A DNA stretch of 64,000 nt. Source: Pseudomonas mosselii. Its GTDB lineage: Bacteria > Pseudomonadota > Gammaproteobacteria > Pseudomonadales > Pseudomonadaceae. The notes under the pieces were generated by a model, which saw only the letters and a program-made list of their open reading frames with translations, did no database searches and was not told the origin of the DNA. Shown piece after piece: positions 35,044-43,610 of this stretch. Each line of letters opens with the position of its first letter. Within the stretch, counting starts at the first letter, position 1. The position numbers were made by a program, and so were the translations under genes. Location of the stretch: contig NZ_QJRP01000010.1 of the NCBI RefSeq assembly GCF_003205295.1, positions 1 to 64,000 on the forward strand, read 5' to 3'.

Positions 35044-35961
35044 ATGCCCGAACTCTGCGTGGGCGAGCGCCATTGGGCAGTACCAGGCGGCAGCAATCTA
35101 CTGGATGCCCTCAACGAGGCAGGCCTGAACGTGCCCTACAGCTGCCGCGCCGGCAGCTGCCACGCCTGCCTGGTGCGTTGCCTGGGAGGTATGCCCATCG
35201 ACGCGAAACCCGAGGCGCTGGCGGCGGAAAAACGCGAGCAGGGCTGGCGCCTGGCCTGCCAGTGCTCGGTCACCAGTGACCTGCGGGTGGCGCTGTTCGA
35301 CCCCCGAAACGATGGCCTGCCGGCCACGGTGATCGGGCTGGACTGGTTCGCCGATGTGCTGCGTCTGAGGTTGCGAGCGGAGCGGCCATTGCGCTACCAG
35401 GCCGGGCAGCACCTGGTGTTGTGGAACGACGGCGTTGCGCGACCCTACTCGTTGGCGAGCCTGCCGGGCGAAGACGATTTTCTCGAATTTCACCTGGATT
35501 GCCACCGTCGCGGCGCGTTCTGCGACCAGGCAAGGCAACTTCGGCTGGGGGATGTGCTGAGGCTCGGCGAACTCCGGGGCGGTGCGTTGCACTACGATCC
35601 GGACTGGCAGGCGCGGCCGCTCTGGCTGCTGGCGGCGGGTACCGGGCTGGCGCCGTTGTGGGGCATCCTGCGCGAGGCGTTGCGACAGGGGCACCTAGGA
35701 CCGGTCAAGGTGCTGCATGTGGCACGTGAGCATTACCTGGCCGAGGCGTTACGGGCGCTGGCTGGGGAACAGGTGAGTGTGGAACTGGTGGCGAGCGAAG
35801 ATTTCGAGGCGGCGTTGGCGGGGTTGCGCTTGGCGTCGCGTCAGACGGTAGCGTTGGTGTGCGGGGCGCCGGGGCGGGTGGAGCAGTTTGCTCGGCGGCT
35901 ATTTATAGCGGGTGTGCCCAGGGGGCAGGTGTTTGCTGATGTGTTCAGTGAGCATGCTTGA
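35044..35961 (+). CDS. Ferredoxin-reductase fusion (2Fe-2S plus FAD/NAD domains)
   Basis: A 305-residue two-part electron-transfer protein. The N-terminal plant-type ferredoxin has the cluster pattern SCRAGSCHACLVRC (about 31-44) and the fourth Cys in ACQCS (about 77-80). It is followed by a ferredoxin-NADP reductase-like barrel with RPYSLAS (FAD) and AAGTGLAPLWGILREAL (NAD). This is the layout of reductase components such as BenC or XylZ, but no oxygenase gene is nearby, so it is an orphan. The start at 35044 follows a purine-rich stretch. Partner unknown. Confidence 0.88.
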   Translation: MPELCVGERHWAVPGGSNLLDALNEAGLNVPYSCRAGSCHACLVRCLGGMPIDAKPEALAAEKREQGWRLACQCSVTSDLRVALFDPRNDGLPATVIGLDWFADVLRLRLRAERPLRYQAGQHLVLWNDGVARPYSLASLPGEDDFLEFHLDCHRRGAFCDQARQLRLGDVLRLGELRGGALHYDPDWQARPLWLLAAGTGLAPLWGILREALRQGHLGPVKVLHVAREHYLAEALRALAGEQVSVELVASEDFEAALAGLRLASRQTVALVCGAPGRVEQFARRLFIAGVPRGQVFADVFSEHA

Positions 35962-35986
35962 GAGAGCAGGGAGGGCTTTGCCCTCC

Positions 35987-36088
35987 TTTCGCGACACAAG
36001 GCCGCTCCCACAGGTTCCCCGCAACCTTGGAGTTGCGCGGTAGTTGTGGGAGCGGCCTTGTATCGCGATAGGGCCGCAAAGCGGCCCC
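35987..36088. repeat. REP inverted pair
   Basis: Arms TTTCGCGACACAAGGCCGC-TCCCACAGG and TTGTGGGAGCGGCCTTG-TATCGCGATA lie between the convergent ferredoxin-reductase and pyruvate kinase genes. Confidence 0.88.
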
Positions 36089-36101
36089 AACGGGAGCAGG
36101 G

Positions 36102-37556
36102 TCAGCCGACCAGCGGATCACCGACATGCAGGATCTTCATGCCATTGGTGCCACCGATGGTGTGGTAGCTGTCGCCCTTGGTCAGGATCACCCAGTCACC
36201 TTGCTCGACCAGGCCGCGCTTGAGCAGCTCGTCGACCGCCGCCTGGCTCACCTTGTCGGCCGGCAGCGAGGCCGGGTCGAAGGCGATCGGGTAGACGCCG
36301 CGGAACATGTTGGCACGGGCCTGGGTGGCGCGGTGCGGCGACAGGGCGAAGATCGGCACGTGCGAACGCAGGCGCGACATGATCAGCGGTGTGTAGCCAC
36401 TTTCGGTGAGGGCGATGATCGCCTTGACGCCCGGGAAGTGGTTGGCGGTGTACATCGCCGCCAGGGCGATGGACTCGTCGCAGCGCTCGAAGGTGGTGTG
36501 CAGGCGGTGGCTGGACTTCTGGCTGGTCGGGTGCTTCTCGGCGCCCGAGCAGATACGGGCCATGGCCTGCACGGCCTCGATCGGGTAGGCACCGGCGGCG
36601 CTTTCGGCCGACAACATCACCGCGTCGGTGTTGTCGAGCACGGCGTTGGCCACGTCGGACACTTCGGCGCGGGTCGGCATCGGGTTCTGGATCATCGACT
36701 CCATCATCTGGGTCGCCACGATCACCGCCTTGTTGTTGCGGCGGGCGTGCTGGATGATCTTCTTCTGGATGGCGATCAGCTCGGCGTCGCCGATTTCCAC
36801 GCCCAGGTCGCCACGGGCAACCATGACTGCGTCGGAAGCGAGGATCAGCTGATCGAGGGTCTCGTCGTCGGCGACCGCTTCGGCGCGTTCGATCTTGGCC
36901 ACCAGCCAGGCGCTGCCGCCGGCTTCGTCACGCAGCTTGCGCGCGTATTCCATGTCGCTGGCATCACGCGGGAACGACACGGCCAGGTAGTCCAGGTCCA
37001 TTTCCGCGGCCAGCTTGATGTCGGCCTTGTCTTTTTCGGTCAGGGCCGGTGCGGTCAGGCCGCCACCCTTGCGGTTGATGCCTTTGTGGTCGGACAGCGG
37101 GCCACCGATGATCACCACGCAGTGCAGGGCATCGGCAGTGGCGGTTTCGACGCGCATGACCACGCGGCCGTCGTCGAGCAGCAGTTCGTCACCGACCCCG
37201 CAGTCCTTGACCAGGTCGGGGTAGTCGATGCCGACGATGTCCTGGTTGCCTTCGGTCAGCGGGTGAGCGGTGGAGAAGGTGAACTTGTCACCGACTTTCA
37301 GTTCGATGCGCTTGTTGGCGAACTTGGCGATGCGGATCTTCGGACCCTGCAGGTCGCCCAGCAGGGCGACATGGCGGCCGTTCTTGGCGGCGATGTCACG
37401 GATCAGGCGGGCGCGGGCCTTGTGCTCGTCCGGGGTGCCGTGGGAGAAGTTCAGGCGTGCCACGTCCAGGCCGGCGAGGATCAGCTGTTCGATCACTTCC
37501 GGCGAATTGCTGGCGGGGCCAAGGGTGGCGACGATTTTGGTACGGCGGATGGTCAT
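36102..37556 (-). CDS. pykA: Pyruvate kinase, PykA type
   Basis: A 484-residue glycolytic enzyme converting phosphoenolpyruvate and ADP to pyruvate and ATP. Signature blocks are RRTKIVATLGPAS at the N-terminus, VARLNFSHGT, and the active-site segment AVMVARGDLGVEIG (about 245-258). The C-terminal domain is the regulatory type of PykA. It is convergent with the ferredoxin-reductase gene across a REP element and divergent from a small lipoprotein gene. Confidence 0.96.
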   Translation of the reverse strand: MTIRRTKIVATLGPASNSPEVIEQLILAGLDVARLNFSHGTPDEHKARARLIRDIAAKNGRHVALLGDLQGPKIRIAKFANKRIELKVGDKFTFSTAHPLTEGNQDIVGIDYPDLVKDCGVGDELLLDDGRVVMRVETATADALHCVVIIGGPLSDHKGINRKGGGLTAPALTEKDKADIKLAAEMDLDYLAVSFPRDASDMEYARKLRDEAGGSAWLVAKIERAEAVADDETLDQLILASDAVMVARGDLGVEIGDAELIAIQKKIIQHARRNNKAVIVATQMMESMIQNPMPTRAEVSDVANAVLDNTDAVMLSAESAAGAYPIEAVQAMARICSGAEKHPTSQKSSHRLHTTFERCDESIALAAMYTANHFPGVKAIIALTESGYTPLIMSRLRSHVPIFALSPHRATQARANMFRGVYPIAFDPASLPADKVSQAAVDELLKRGLVEQGDWVILTKGDSYHTIGGTNGMKILHVGDPLVG

Positions 37557-37737
37557 GCACAGACTCCTATAGTGAAGCGCAGCGAAAGGCTACTCCTCAA
37601 TTGCGCTGTAGTCATTGTTCCGTTGCACTACCCGCACACGAAGGAGGGTTGCGTTTGAACGGCGCGGGTATGCTTGCAAAAGACGGTGAAGATTTGTCGT
37701 GAAAGGCCGATACACTGCCCATCAAAGGAGAATTCCC

Positions 37738-38124
37738 ATGCGCACCCTGATCGTTTTGACCATGGCGGCCAGTGTCGTCGGCTGCACCCGCTGGTCCATG
37801 GACCACCACTTGAACAATGCCTATCGCGCCTACGATCGTGGCGATTGCGCAAAAGTGATGCTGGAGCTCTCGCAAGTCGACCGCACCAGCCGCGCCCGTC
37901 CGTTCATCCACCCGGAAGTGTCGCTGTTGCGCGGCCAGTGCCTGGAGCGACAGAAGCTCTACGTCGACGCGGCGCAGACCTACCAGTACCTGATCCAGCA
38001 GTACCCGCGCAACGAGTACGCCTACCGTGCCCAGGCCCGTCTGCAGACGCTGGATAAGCTCGGGTACCTGCGCGGCAGCGAGGCGGCGGTGGCCAATCCG
38101 GTGAACACTACACCTTGGCGTTAA
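37738..38124 (+). CDS. Small TPR-like lipoprotein
   Basis: A 128-residue lipoprotein with leader MRTLIVLTMAASVVGC (lipid Cys 16). The body has TPR-like helical pairs: LNNAYRAYDRGDCAKVMLEL and LYVDAAQTYQYLIQQYPRNEYAYRA. AAAGGAG lies seven bases before the ATG, a strong ribosome site. It would be an outer- or inner-membrane anchored scaffold. The exact partner is unknown. Confidence 0.85.
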   Translation: MRTLIVLTMAASVVGCTRWSMDHHLNNAYRAYDRGDCAKVMLELSQVDRTSRARPFIHPEVSLLRGQCLERQKLYVDAAQTYQYLIQQYPRNEYAYRAQARLQTLDKLGYLRGSEAAVANPVNTTPWR

Positions 38125-38247
38125 TCCCAAGGTGTCGATGATTTCATGTAGTCCGTCCGTCGGACCGGGCTAATCTGTTAGAGAGTTGTAACGTTCATCG
38201 CCAGTACCTTGTCTTCCTGGCCCCGGGTACAGGATTTCACTGCGATC

Positions 38248-38607
38248 ATGTTTATCGAGCGACACATACAACGTCATCAGCTGCCTTGCGTGCTCAAGGT
38301 GTTCAACCGCTGCACCGACCAGCAGATCGGCTATCTGGGCAACGCCTCGGAAGACGGCTTGATGCTGATCAGCCAGTTGCCGGTGCTGGTGGGGCCGGAT
38401 TTCGAGCTGCAGCTAAGGGTGCCCCTCGCCGGCGGTGGCCTGCAGTTCATCAACCTGACCGCCAGTTGCCTGTGGTGCCGCGAGGACGAGACGCCGGGGC
38501 ATTTCGATGCCGGCTTCATGCTGCTGCAGGCACCGCAGGAGTACGATGAGTTCGTCCGCTCCCTGCGCGACTTCTTCAGCTTCAGGCCCATGAACGCCTC
38601 CGCCTGA
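38248..38607 (+). CDS. PilZ-domain protein
   Basis: A 119-residue stand-alone PilZ-type protein, a c-di-GMP receptor fold. The N-terminal RHIQR fits the RxxxR switch and NASEDG fits the D/NxSxxG motif. The start at 38248 follows the family pattern, although an in-frame codon at 38209 exists. With bifA in the same window it shows that this strain has both turnover and sensing of c-di-GMP, but no direct link is implied. Confidence 0.85.
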   Translation: MFIERHIQRHQLPCVLKVFNRCTDQQIGYLGNASEDGLMLISQLPVLVGPDFELQLRVPLAGGGLQFINLTASCLWCREDETPGHFDAGFMLLQAPQEYDEFVRSLRDFFSFRPMNASA

Positions 38608-38668
38608 GGCTGGCCCAGCCCTCCCGCGTGCCGTTAGACTCTGGTCGACCTCGATACAGGAAGACCCC

Positions 38669-40099
38669 GTGAGCTCCAGCATTTTCTGGCACGACTACGA
38701 AACCACCGGCATCAATCCGCGCAGCGACCGCCCGCTGCAGGTGGCCGGTGTGCGCACCGACCTCGACCTCAACGAGATCGAGGCACCGATCAGCCTCTAC
38801 TGCCGCCCCTCAGACGATATCCTGCCGCACCCCGCGGCCTGCCTGGTGACCGGCATCACTCCCCGGCAACTGGCCGACCAGGGCCTGTGCGAAGCCGAGT
38901 TCATGACCCGGGTGCACGATCAGCTGGCCCGTCCTGGCACCTGCGGCGCGGGCTACAACACCTTGCGTTTCGACGATGAGGTCACCCGCTACAGCCTCTA
39001 CCGCAACTTCTTCGACCCCTACGCCCGGGAATGGCAGGGTGGCAACAGCCGCTGGGACCTGATCGACGTGGTCCGCACCGCTTATGCGCTACGCCCCGAG
39101 GGGATCGTATGGCCACAGCAGGACGGGCGCACCAGCCTGCGCCTGGAGCTGCTGAGCAAGGCCAATGGCATCGACCACGGCCACGCCCACGAGGCGCTTT
39201 CCGACGTGCGGGCAACCATTGCCCTGGCTCGCTTGATCCGCGAGAAACAGCCGCGGTTGTATGACTGGTTGTTCCAATTGCGCAGCAAGCACAAGGTCAT
39301 GGAACAGGTTCGGCTGTTACAGCCACTGGTACATGTATCCGGGCGTTTCTCGGCCCAGCGCAACTATATCGGCGTGGTACTGCCTTTGGCCTGGCATCCG
39401 CGCAATCGCAACGCGCTGATTGTCTACGACTTGCAACAAGATGCCTCGCCGCTGCTCCAGGAAAGTGCAGAGGCATTGCGTCAGCGCCTGTATACGCGGC
39501 ACGAAGACATGGCCCAAGGCGAACTACCGGTTCCGCTGAAGTTGGTGCATATCAACCGCTGCCCGGTATTGGCGCCACTGTCGGTACTGCGCCCGGCCGA
39601 CCAACAACGTCTGGGGCTCGAGTTGTCGGCAATGCAGGCTCAGGCGGAGCACTTGGCCAACCAGCAGGCCACCTGGCGAGACAAGCTGGACATTATTTAT
39701 CAGGAAGAAGGCTTTGCCCCCAGCGAAGATCCGGAGCAACAGTTGTATGACGGTTTTCTCGGTGACCGCGACAAGCGCCTGAGTGAACAAGTGCGGCGTG
39801 TGGATCCGGCGCAATTGGCACATGGACAATGGATGTTCGATGACCCGCGGCTGCCGGAACTGCTGTTCCGCTATCGCGCGAGAAACTTTTCCGACACCCT
39901 TGATGAACAAGAGCGCGTCCGTTGGCATGGGTTCTGTCAGCAGCGGCTTACTGATCCTACTTACGGCGCGCCTAATACCCTGGCGGACTTCGAGCAGGCA
40001 TGCCAGAGCAGTTGGGCCGATGCCAGCGAAACGGGACGGCAGGTGCTGGAGGCTTGGCAAGCCCATGTCCGGCAACTGAAAGTGCAGTACCAGATTTGA
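38669..40099 (+). CDS. sbcB: Exodeoxyribonuclease I
   Basis: A 476-residue 3'-5' single-strand DNA exonuclease used in recombination and mismatch repair. It starts with GTG at 38669, with CAGGAAG eight to nine bases before it. DEDDh-type motifs are visible: HDYETTGINPRSD (about 8-20), the block YNTLRFDDEVTRYS, and GIDHGHAHEALSDVRATIALARLI with the catalytic His and Asp. Length matches ExoI. It is convergent with mvaT across a shared terminator. Confidence 0.95.
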   Translation: MSSSIFWHDYETTGINPRSDRPLQVAGVRTDLDLNEIEAPISLYCRPSDDILPHPAACLVTGITPRQLADQGLCEAEFMTRVHDQLARPGTCGAGYNTLRFDDEVTRYSLYRNFFDPYAREWQGGNSRWDLIDVVRTAYALRPEGIVWPQQDGRTSLRLELLSKANGIDHGHAHEALSDVRATIALARLIREKQPRLYDWLFQLRSKHKVMEQVRLLQPLVHVSGRFSAQRNYIGVVLPLAWHPRNRNALIVYDLQQDASPLLQESAEALRQRLYTRHEDMAQGELPVPLKLVHINRCPVLAPLSVLRPADQQRLGLELSAMQAQAEHLANQQATWRDKLDIIYQEEGFAPSEDPEQQLYDGFLGDRDKRLSEQVRRVDPAQLAHGQWMFDDPRLPELLFRYRARNFSDTLDEQERVRWHGFCQQRLTDPTYGAPNTLADFEQACQSSWADASETGRQVLEAWQAHVRQLKVQYQI

Positions 40100-40114
40100 A
40101 ATGTGCAGATAAAC

Positions 40115-40143
40115 AAAAAACGCCGGCAAGTGCCGGCGTTTTT
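40115..40143. terminator. Bidirectional terminator between sbcB and mvaT
   Basis: The A-tract AAAAAA, stem CGCCGGCA/TGCCGGCG with a two-base loop, and T-tract TTTTT make it functional on both strands. Confidence 0.92.
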
Positions 40144-40174
40144 CATGTTGAAACCAATGCGCCAGTCAGGCGAA

Positions 40175-40552
40175 TCAGTCCAGCAGGGTAGCCCAGCTTT
40201 CGACGACGTCGCCGCCCCACTTGGCTTTCCACTCTTTCAGGGTCTTGTGGTTGCCACCCTTGGTTTCAATAACCTCGCCGTTGTGCGGGTTCTTGTATTG
40301 CTTGACCTTGCGTGCACGCTTGGTGCCGGTGGTCTTGACTGCGCCGCGCGGGGCTTTGCTCAGTTTGCTTTCCGGATCGAGCAGGGCGATCACGTCACGC
40401 AGCGATTTGCCGTTTTCGGCCATCAGCTCGCGCAGTTTCTTTTCGAACTCCAGCTCTTTTTGCAGCTTGCCGTCTTGCGACAGGTTGGCCAGGCGGGCTT
40501 GAAGTTCCTTGATGGCTTCTTCGGTGGCGCGGTATTCGTTGATCAGGGACAT
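40175..40552 (-). CDS. turA: MvaT/TurA family H-NS-like nucleoid protein
   Basis: A 125-residue xenogeneic silencer of Pseudomonas. The N-terminal coiled coil (MSLINEYRATEEAIKEL and onward to about 62) drives oligomerisation. The C-terminal DNA-binding part contains KQYKNPHNGEVIETKGGNHKTLKEWKAKWG (in segments, about 84-113). It binds AT-rich DNA, silences acquired genes and affects biofilm and phage genes. It has its own AT-rich promoter at 40594-40622. Synteny with purU and sbcB suggests TurA rather than a second paralogue. Confidence 0.93.
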   Translation of the reverse strand: MSLINEYRATEEAIKELQARLANLSQDGKLQKELEFEKKLRELMAENGKSLRDVIALLDPESKLSKAPRGAVKTTGTKRARKVKQYKNPHNGEVIETKGGNHKTLKEWKAKWGGDVVESWATLLD

Positions 40553-40593
40553 GGTGTGTTCCTTAATGCATGTTCAGAGAGAGACAGTGGGGG

Positions 40594-40622
40594 CAATAAT
40601 AGACAGGCGAAACTCTCAAGTA
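40594..40622 (-). promoter_or_regulatory. Sigma-70 promoter of the mvaT/turA gene
   Basis: On the minus strand TTTACT (-35) and TATTAT (-10) are separated by exactly 17 bases, about 42 bp before the ATG. The flanking DNA is AT-rich (40620-40700), so autoregulation by the encoded protein is plausible. Confidence 0.65.
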
Positions 40623-40704
40623 AACAATTTAATATTGACCTCTCATTTAATAGTAGGCACTGACTGCGCAGTCATCAGGTTAAGAAAAATTTACAATTTG
40701 TCTG

Positions 40705-40759
40705 GGACGCAGGCTATTTCCCCTTGGGAAGAAGGGAATAGGCCTGTACGACTGCGTCC
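40705..40759. other. Long imperfect hairpin in the mvaT-purU gap
   Basis: The outer stem GGACGCAG / CTGCGTCC (8 bp, perfect) encloses CTATT-t-CCC pairing with GGG-AATAG. It lies between two divergent promoters, about 95 bp before purU. The remaining 300-bp gap holds the mvaT promoter and a TAGAAT -10-like element at 40818-40823 for purU. Confidence 0.45.
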
Positions 40760-40853
40760 TTGAGGCAGGTGGCGCTGGGGTGTAGATGCTTACTGCGTTT
40801 TTTTCGGCAGGTCGTTAGAATATGCGCCTTTGCGAAGTTCTGGAGTCTCCCTC

Positions 40854-41705
40854 ATGCGCACCTATCGACTGGTGATTGCCTGCCCCGACCGCGTCGGCAT
40901 CGTGGCAAAAGTCAGTAATTTCCTGGCCCTCTACAATGGCTGGATCAACGAAGCCAGCCACCACTCTGACGAGCAGAGCGGTTGGTTCTTCATGCGCCAT
41001 GAGATCCGCGCCGAGTCCCTGCCGTTCGGTATCGAGGCCTTCCGCGAGGCATTCGCCCCGATCGCCGAAGAGTTCTCCATGACCTGGCGGATCACCGACT
41101 CGGCGCAGAAGAAGCGCGTGGTGCTGATGGCCAGCCGCGAGTCGCACTGCCTGGCCGACCTGCTGCACCGCTGGCACACCGACGAACTGGACTGCGAGAT
41201 CCCCTGCGTGATCTCCAACCACAACGACCTGCGCAGCATGGTCGAATGGCACGGTATTCCGTTCCACCATGTGCCGGTCGATCCGAAGGACAAGCAGCCG
41301 GCGTTCGCCGAGGTCTCGCGCCTGGTCGCCGAATATGGCGCCGACGCCGTGGTGCTGGCCCGCTACATGCAGATCTTGCCGCCGCAGTTGTGCCAGGAAT
41401 ACGCGGAAAAGGTCATCAACATCCACCACAGCTTCCTGCCGTCGTTCGTGGGGGCCAAGCCTTACCACCAGGCGGCGCTGCGCGGCGTCAAGCTGATCGG
41501 CGCGACCTGCCACTACGTGACCGAAGAGCTGGACGCCGGCCCGATCATCGAGCAGGACGTGGTGCGTGTCAGCCACGCCGACAGCATCGAGGACATGGTG
41601 CGCTTCGGTCGTGACGTGGAGAAGATGGTCCTGGCCCGTGGCCTGCGCTATCACCTGGAAGATCGCGTGCTGGTGCACGGCAACAAGACCGTGGTGTTCA
41701 ACTGA
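40854..41705 (+). CDS. purU: Formyltetrahydrofolate deformylase
   Basis: A 283-residue enzyme that hydrolyses 10-formyl-THF to formate and THF, balancing one-carbon pools. An N-terminal ACT domain (about 1-80, RLVIACPDRVGIVAKVSNF) is followed by a formyltransferase domain with the catalytic Asn/His/Asp set in ISNHNDLRSM, HHSFLPSFVGAKPYHQA and CHYVTEELDAGPII. GGAG precedes the ATG by eight bases. It is monocistronic by context. Confidence 0.95.
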   Translation: MRTYRLVIACPDRVGIVAKVSNFLALYNGWINEASHHSDEQSGWFFMRHEIRAESLPFGIEAFREAFAPIAEEFSMTWRITDSAQKKRVVLMASRESHCLADLLHRWHTDELDCEIPCVISNHNDLRSMVEWHGIPFHHVPVDPKDKQPAFAEVSRLVAEYGADAVVLARYMQILPPQLCQEYAEKVINIHHSFLPSFVGAKPYHQAALRGVKLIGATCHYVTEELDAGPIIEQDVVRVSHADSIEDMVRFGRDVEKMVLARGLRYHLEDRVLVHGNKTVVFN

Positions 41706-41859
41706 GTCGAGGGCCCTGGCATGGCAGACCCGCGTGACAAGGCCGGCGCCTCGGCGCCACCAACCTTGGGCGAAGGCTGCCTGGCCCGCTTTGATCCCGA
41801 GGCGTTGAGCGACGACGACGGCACCGAGTTTCCCGGTGCCGCCGAGCTCTGGGGTCGAC

Positions 41860-42849
41860 TCAACCCGTCTGGCGACGACGCTCCAGTCGAGGACGCGCCA
41901 GCAGGTACAGAAACACCGGTCCACCCGCCAGCAGATAGAAGTAATAGGTAACCGCGCGCCAGATCAGGATCGCCGCGGCTGCCGTCGAACTGCCCACCAG
42001 TGGTGACAGCAGGGTCGCCGAGGTCAACTCCGCAGCGCCGGCACCGCCTGGCAACAGGCTGAACTGCCCGGCACTGAGCGCGAGCATCTGCACCAGGAAG
42101 CTGGCAATCCACGCCAGATCCACTCCCAACCCCCGCAACGCCAGATACAGCACGCTGTACCGCAGGCACCAGTGCGCGCAGGTGAGGATGAACACCAGCG
42201 CCAGCGTACGCCGGGGCATGCGCCAGGTCTCGGCCAGGGCATGGACAAAGCGCAGCAGCTTGCGCGCCCAGCGCCTTCGGCGTGCCGGTGCCATGCCCAG
42301 GCGACGCAACAACCGGCCGTTGCCACGCATCACACCGCGTCGATAGCGCAGCAGCAGGAAGATCCCCGCAAGTGCGGCACACAGCAGCAGGGCGCTGCCC
42401 AGCAGCATCTGCGCCTGGCTGTGGCCGAGGTGGTGGAACAGGGCATAGGCGGCAATCGCCAGCATCGCGCAGAAGAAGAACAGCAGGTCGTTCAACTGGT
42501 CCATGGCGAACACCGCGCCGCTGCGCGATGGCGCGATGCGCTTGCGCGCCAGCAGTGTCATCAGGGTCAACGGGCCACCGCTGCCGCCGGGTGTGGTGCA
42601 GATGGCGAATTCGGTGGCCATCACCACGCCCAGGCTGTGCATCCGGCCCACTTGCGCGCCCTGTTCACCCAGCAACAGGCGCAGGCGGGCGGCATTGATG
42701 GTCCAGCACAGCAGGATCATGGCCAGCAACAGCAGCATCAGCCCGGAATCGAACGACCGCAGGCGCGGGAGCAGGTCGCTGCCGCCGAGCAGGGCGGGTA
42801 CCAGCACCGCCAGCAGCAGTGCCAGGGCCAGCCAGCCCAGGCGTTTCAT
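41860..42849 (-). CDS. Flippase-like membrane protein (LPG-synthase TM family)
   Basis: A 329-residue polytopic membrane protein of the lysylphosphatidylglycerol synthase transmembrane family (UPF0104/AglD-like), with about eight hydrophobic segments. It has the conserved-type stretch GGSGGPLTLMTLLARKR and a C-terminal LLPGGAGAAELTSA motif. It lacks the cytosolic aminoacyl-transferase half of MprF, so it is more likely a lipid-linked sugar or lipid translocation or transfer protein. It is the last gene of a three-gene minus-strand operon, and its ATG overlaps the deacetylase stop by four bases. Confidence 0.85.
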   Translation of the reverse strand: MKRLGWLALALLLAVLVPALLGGSDLLPRLRSFDSGLMLLLLAMILLCWTINAARLRLLLGEQGAQVGRMHSLGVVMATEFAICTTPGGSGGPLTLMTLLARKRIAPSRSGAVFAMDQLNDLLFFFCAMLAIAAYALFHHLGHSQAQMLLGSALLLCAALAGIFLLLRYRRGVMRGNGRLLRRLGMAPARRRRWARKLLRFVHALAETWRMPRRTLALVFILTCAHWCLRYSVLYLALRGLGVDLAWIASFLVQMLALSAGQFSLLPGGAGAAELTSATLLSPLVGSSTAAAAILIWRAVTYYFYLLAGGPVFLYLLARPRLERRRQTG

Positions 42850-43610
42850 GGGGCGGCCTGGCGCTCCAGCCAGGCGGACTTGGTCAGTGGCTCACGGCCT
42901 TGGTCCAGCAACCGGTGCAGGGTATCGAGCCAGTAATTGCGTGCGCTGGCGTGGCGCATGTCGACCGGGTGCAGGCCCAGGCGTAGGGTGTCGGCTTCGC
43001 GCCAGCGGCGGTACTGCCAGTCACTGACCACCCGCGACAGGCCACGGCGCCAGGCGCTGCGAGCGCTCCACACCAGCCCTGGGGCATCGAAGGCGGTGAA
43101 GTCCGGCAGCCGGTAAAGGTGGCGCGGGGAACTGGTATAGCGCAGCGGCAACTGCCGCAATGCCTGGCGCGTGCCCTCGCTCATCAGCCAGGCGGGGGCG
43201 ACGAAGCCCGCCACCGGCCAGCCCTGTTTCTCGAACAGTGCCAGCCCGGCCTGCAGGCGCTGCAGGGCGTCTGCCTGGTCCAGTCCATGGAACTCGCCCT
43301 CGTGGGTATAGATCCGGCGCATGAAATATTCACCCGGCCCGCGCGGTGGCGGGCCATCGTCGGCGTGATAGTAGCCATGCAGGGCGAGCTCGTCGCCCTG
43401 GGCCAGGCGTCGCTCGAGCAGGCGGCAGAAGGTGGGTGAACGGGTCAGCGGGTTACGGTGGTGGAAGTCCGGCACCACCAGCCAGGTCATGGGCACCCCG
43501 CCCAGTGCGTCGATGGCCTGGACGAAGGGCTGGTAATCCGGCCAGGTTTCCGGCGCGATATCGTGCAGCACCAGCATCAGGCTGCGCCTGGCGGCCTGGC
43601 CCTCAGCCAT
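42846..43610 (-). CDS. Polysaccharide deacetylase (DUF2334-type)
   Basis: A 254-residue NodB-fold deacetylase: the N-terminal MLVLHDIAPETWPDYQPFV gives the HD metal motif, ELALHGYYH gives the second metal/His motif, and LHPVDMRHASARNYWLD is a C-terminal His block. It would remove acetyl groups from a sugar polymer or a lipid-linked sugar. It overlaps the glycosyltransferase gene by 8 bp upstream and the flippase-like gene by 4 bp downstream, so translation of all three is coupled. No secretion signal was found, so it probably works in the cytoplasm. Confidence 0.87.
   Translation of the reverse strand: MAEGQAARRSLMLVLHDIAPETWPDYQPFVQAIDALGGVPMTWLVVPDFHHRNPLTRSPTFCRLLERRLAQGDELALHGYYHADDGPPPRGPGEYFMRRIYTHEGEFHGLDQADALQRLQAGLALFEKQGWPVAGFVAPAWLMSEGTRQALRQLPLRYTSSPRHLYRLPDFTAFDAPGLVWSARSAWRRGLSRVVSDWQYRRWREADTLRLGLHPVDMRHASARNYWLDTLHRLLDQGREPLTKSAWLERQAAP

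Noticed and set aside
41721..41951. 76-codon plus-strand frame after purU
   Set aside because: It overlaps the 3' end of the flippase-like gene, is Asp/Ala/Pro-rich without domain, and has only a weak ribosome site. A CGGCACCG/CGGTGCCG hairpin at 41818-41839 inside it looks like a 3' structure.
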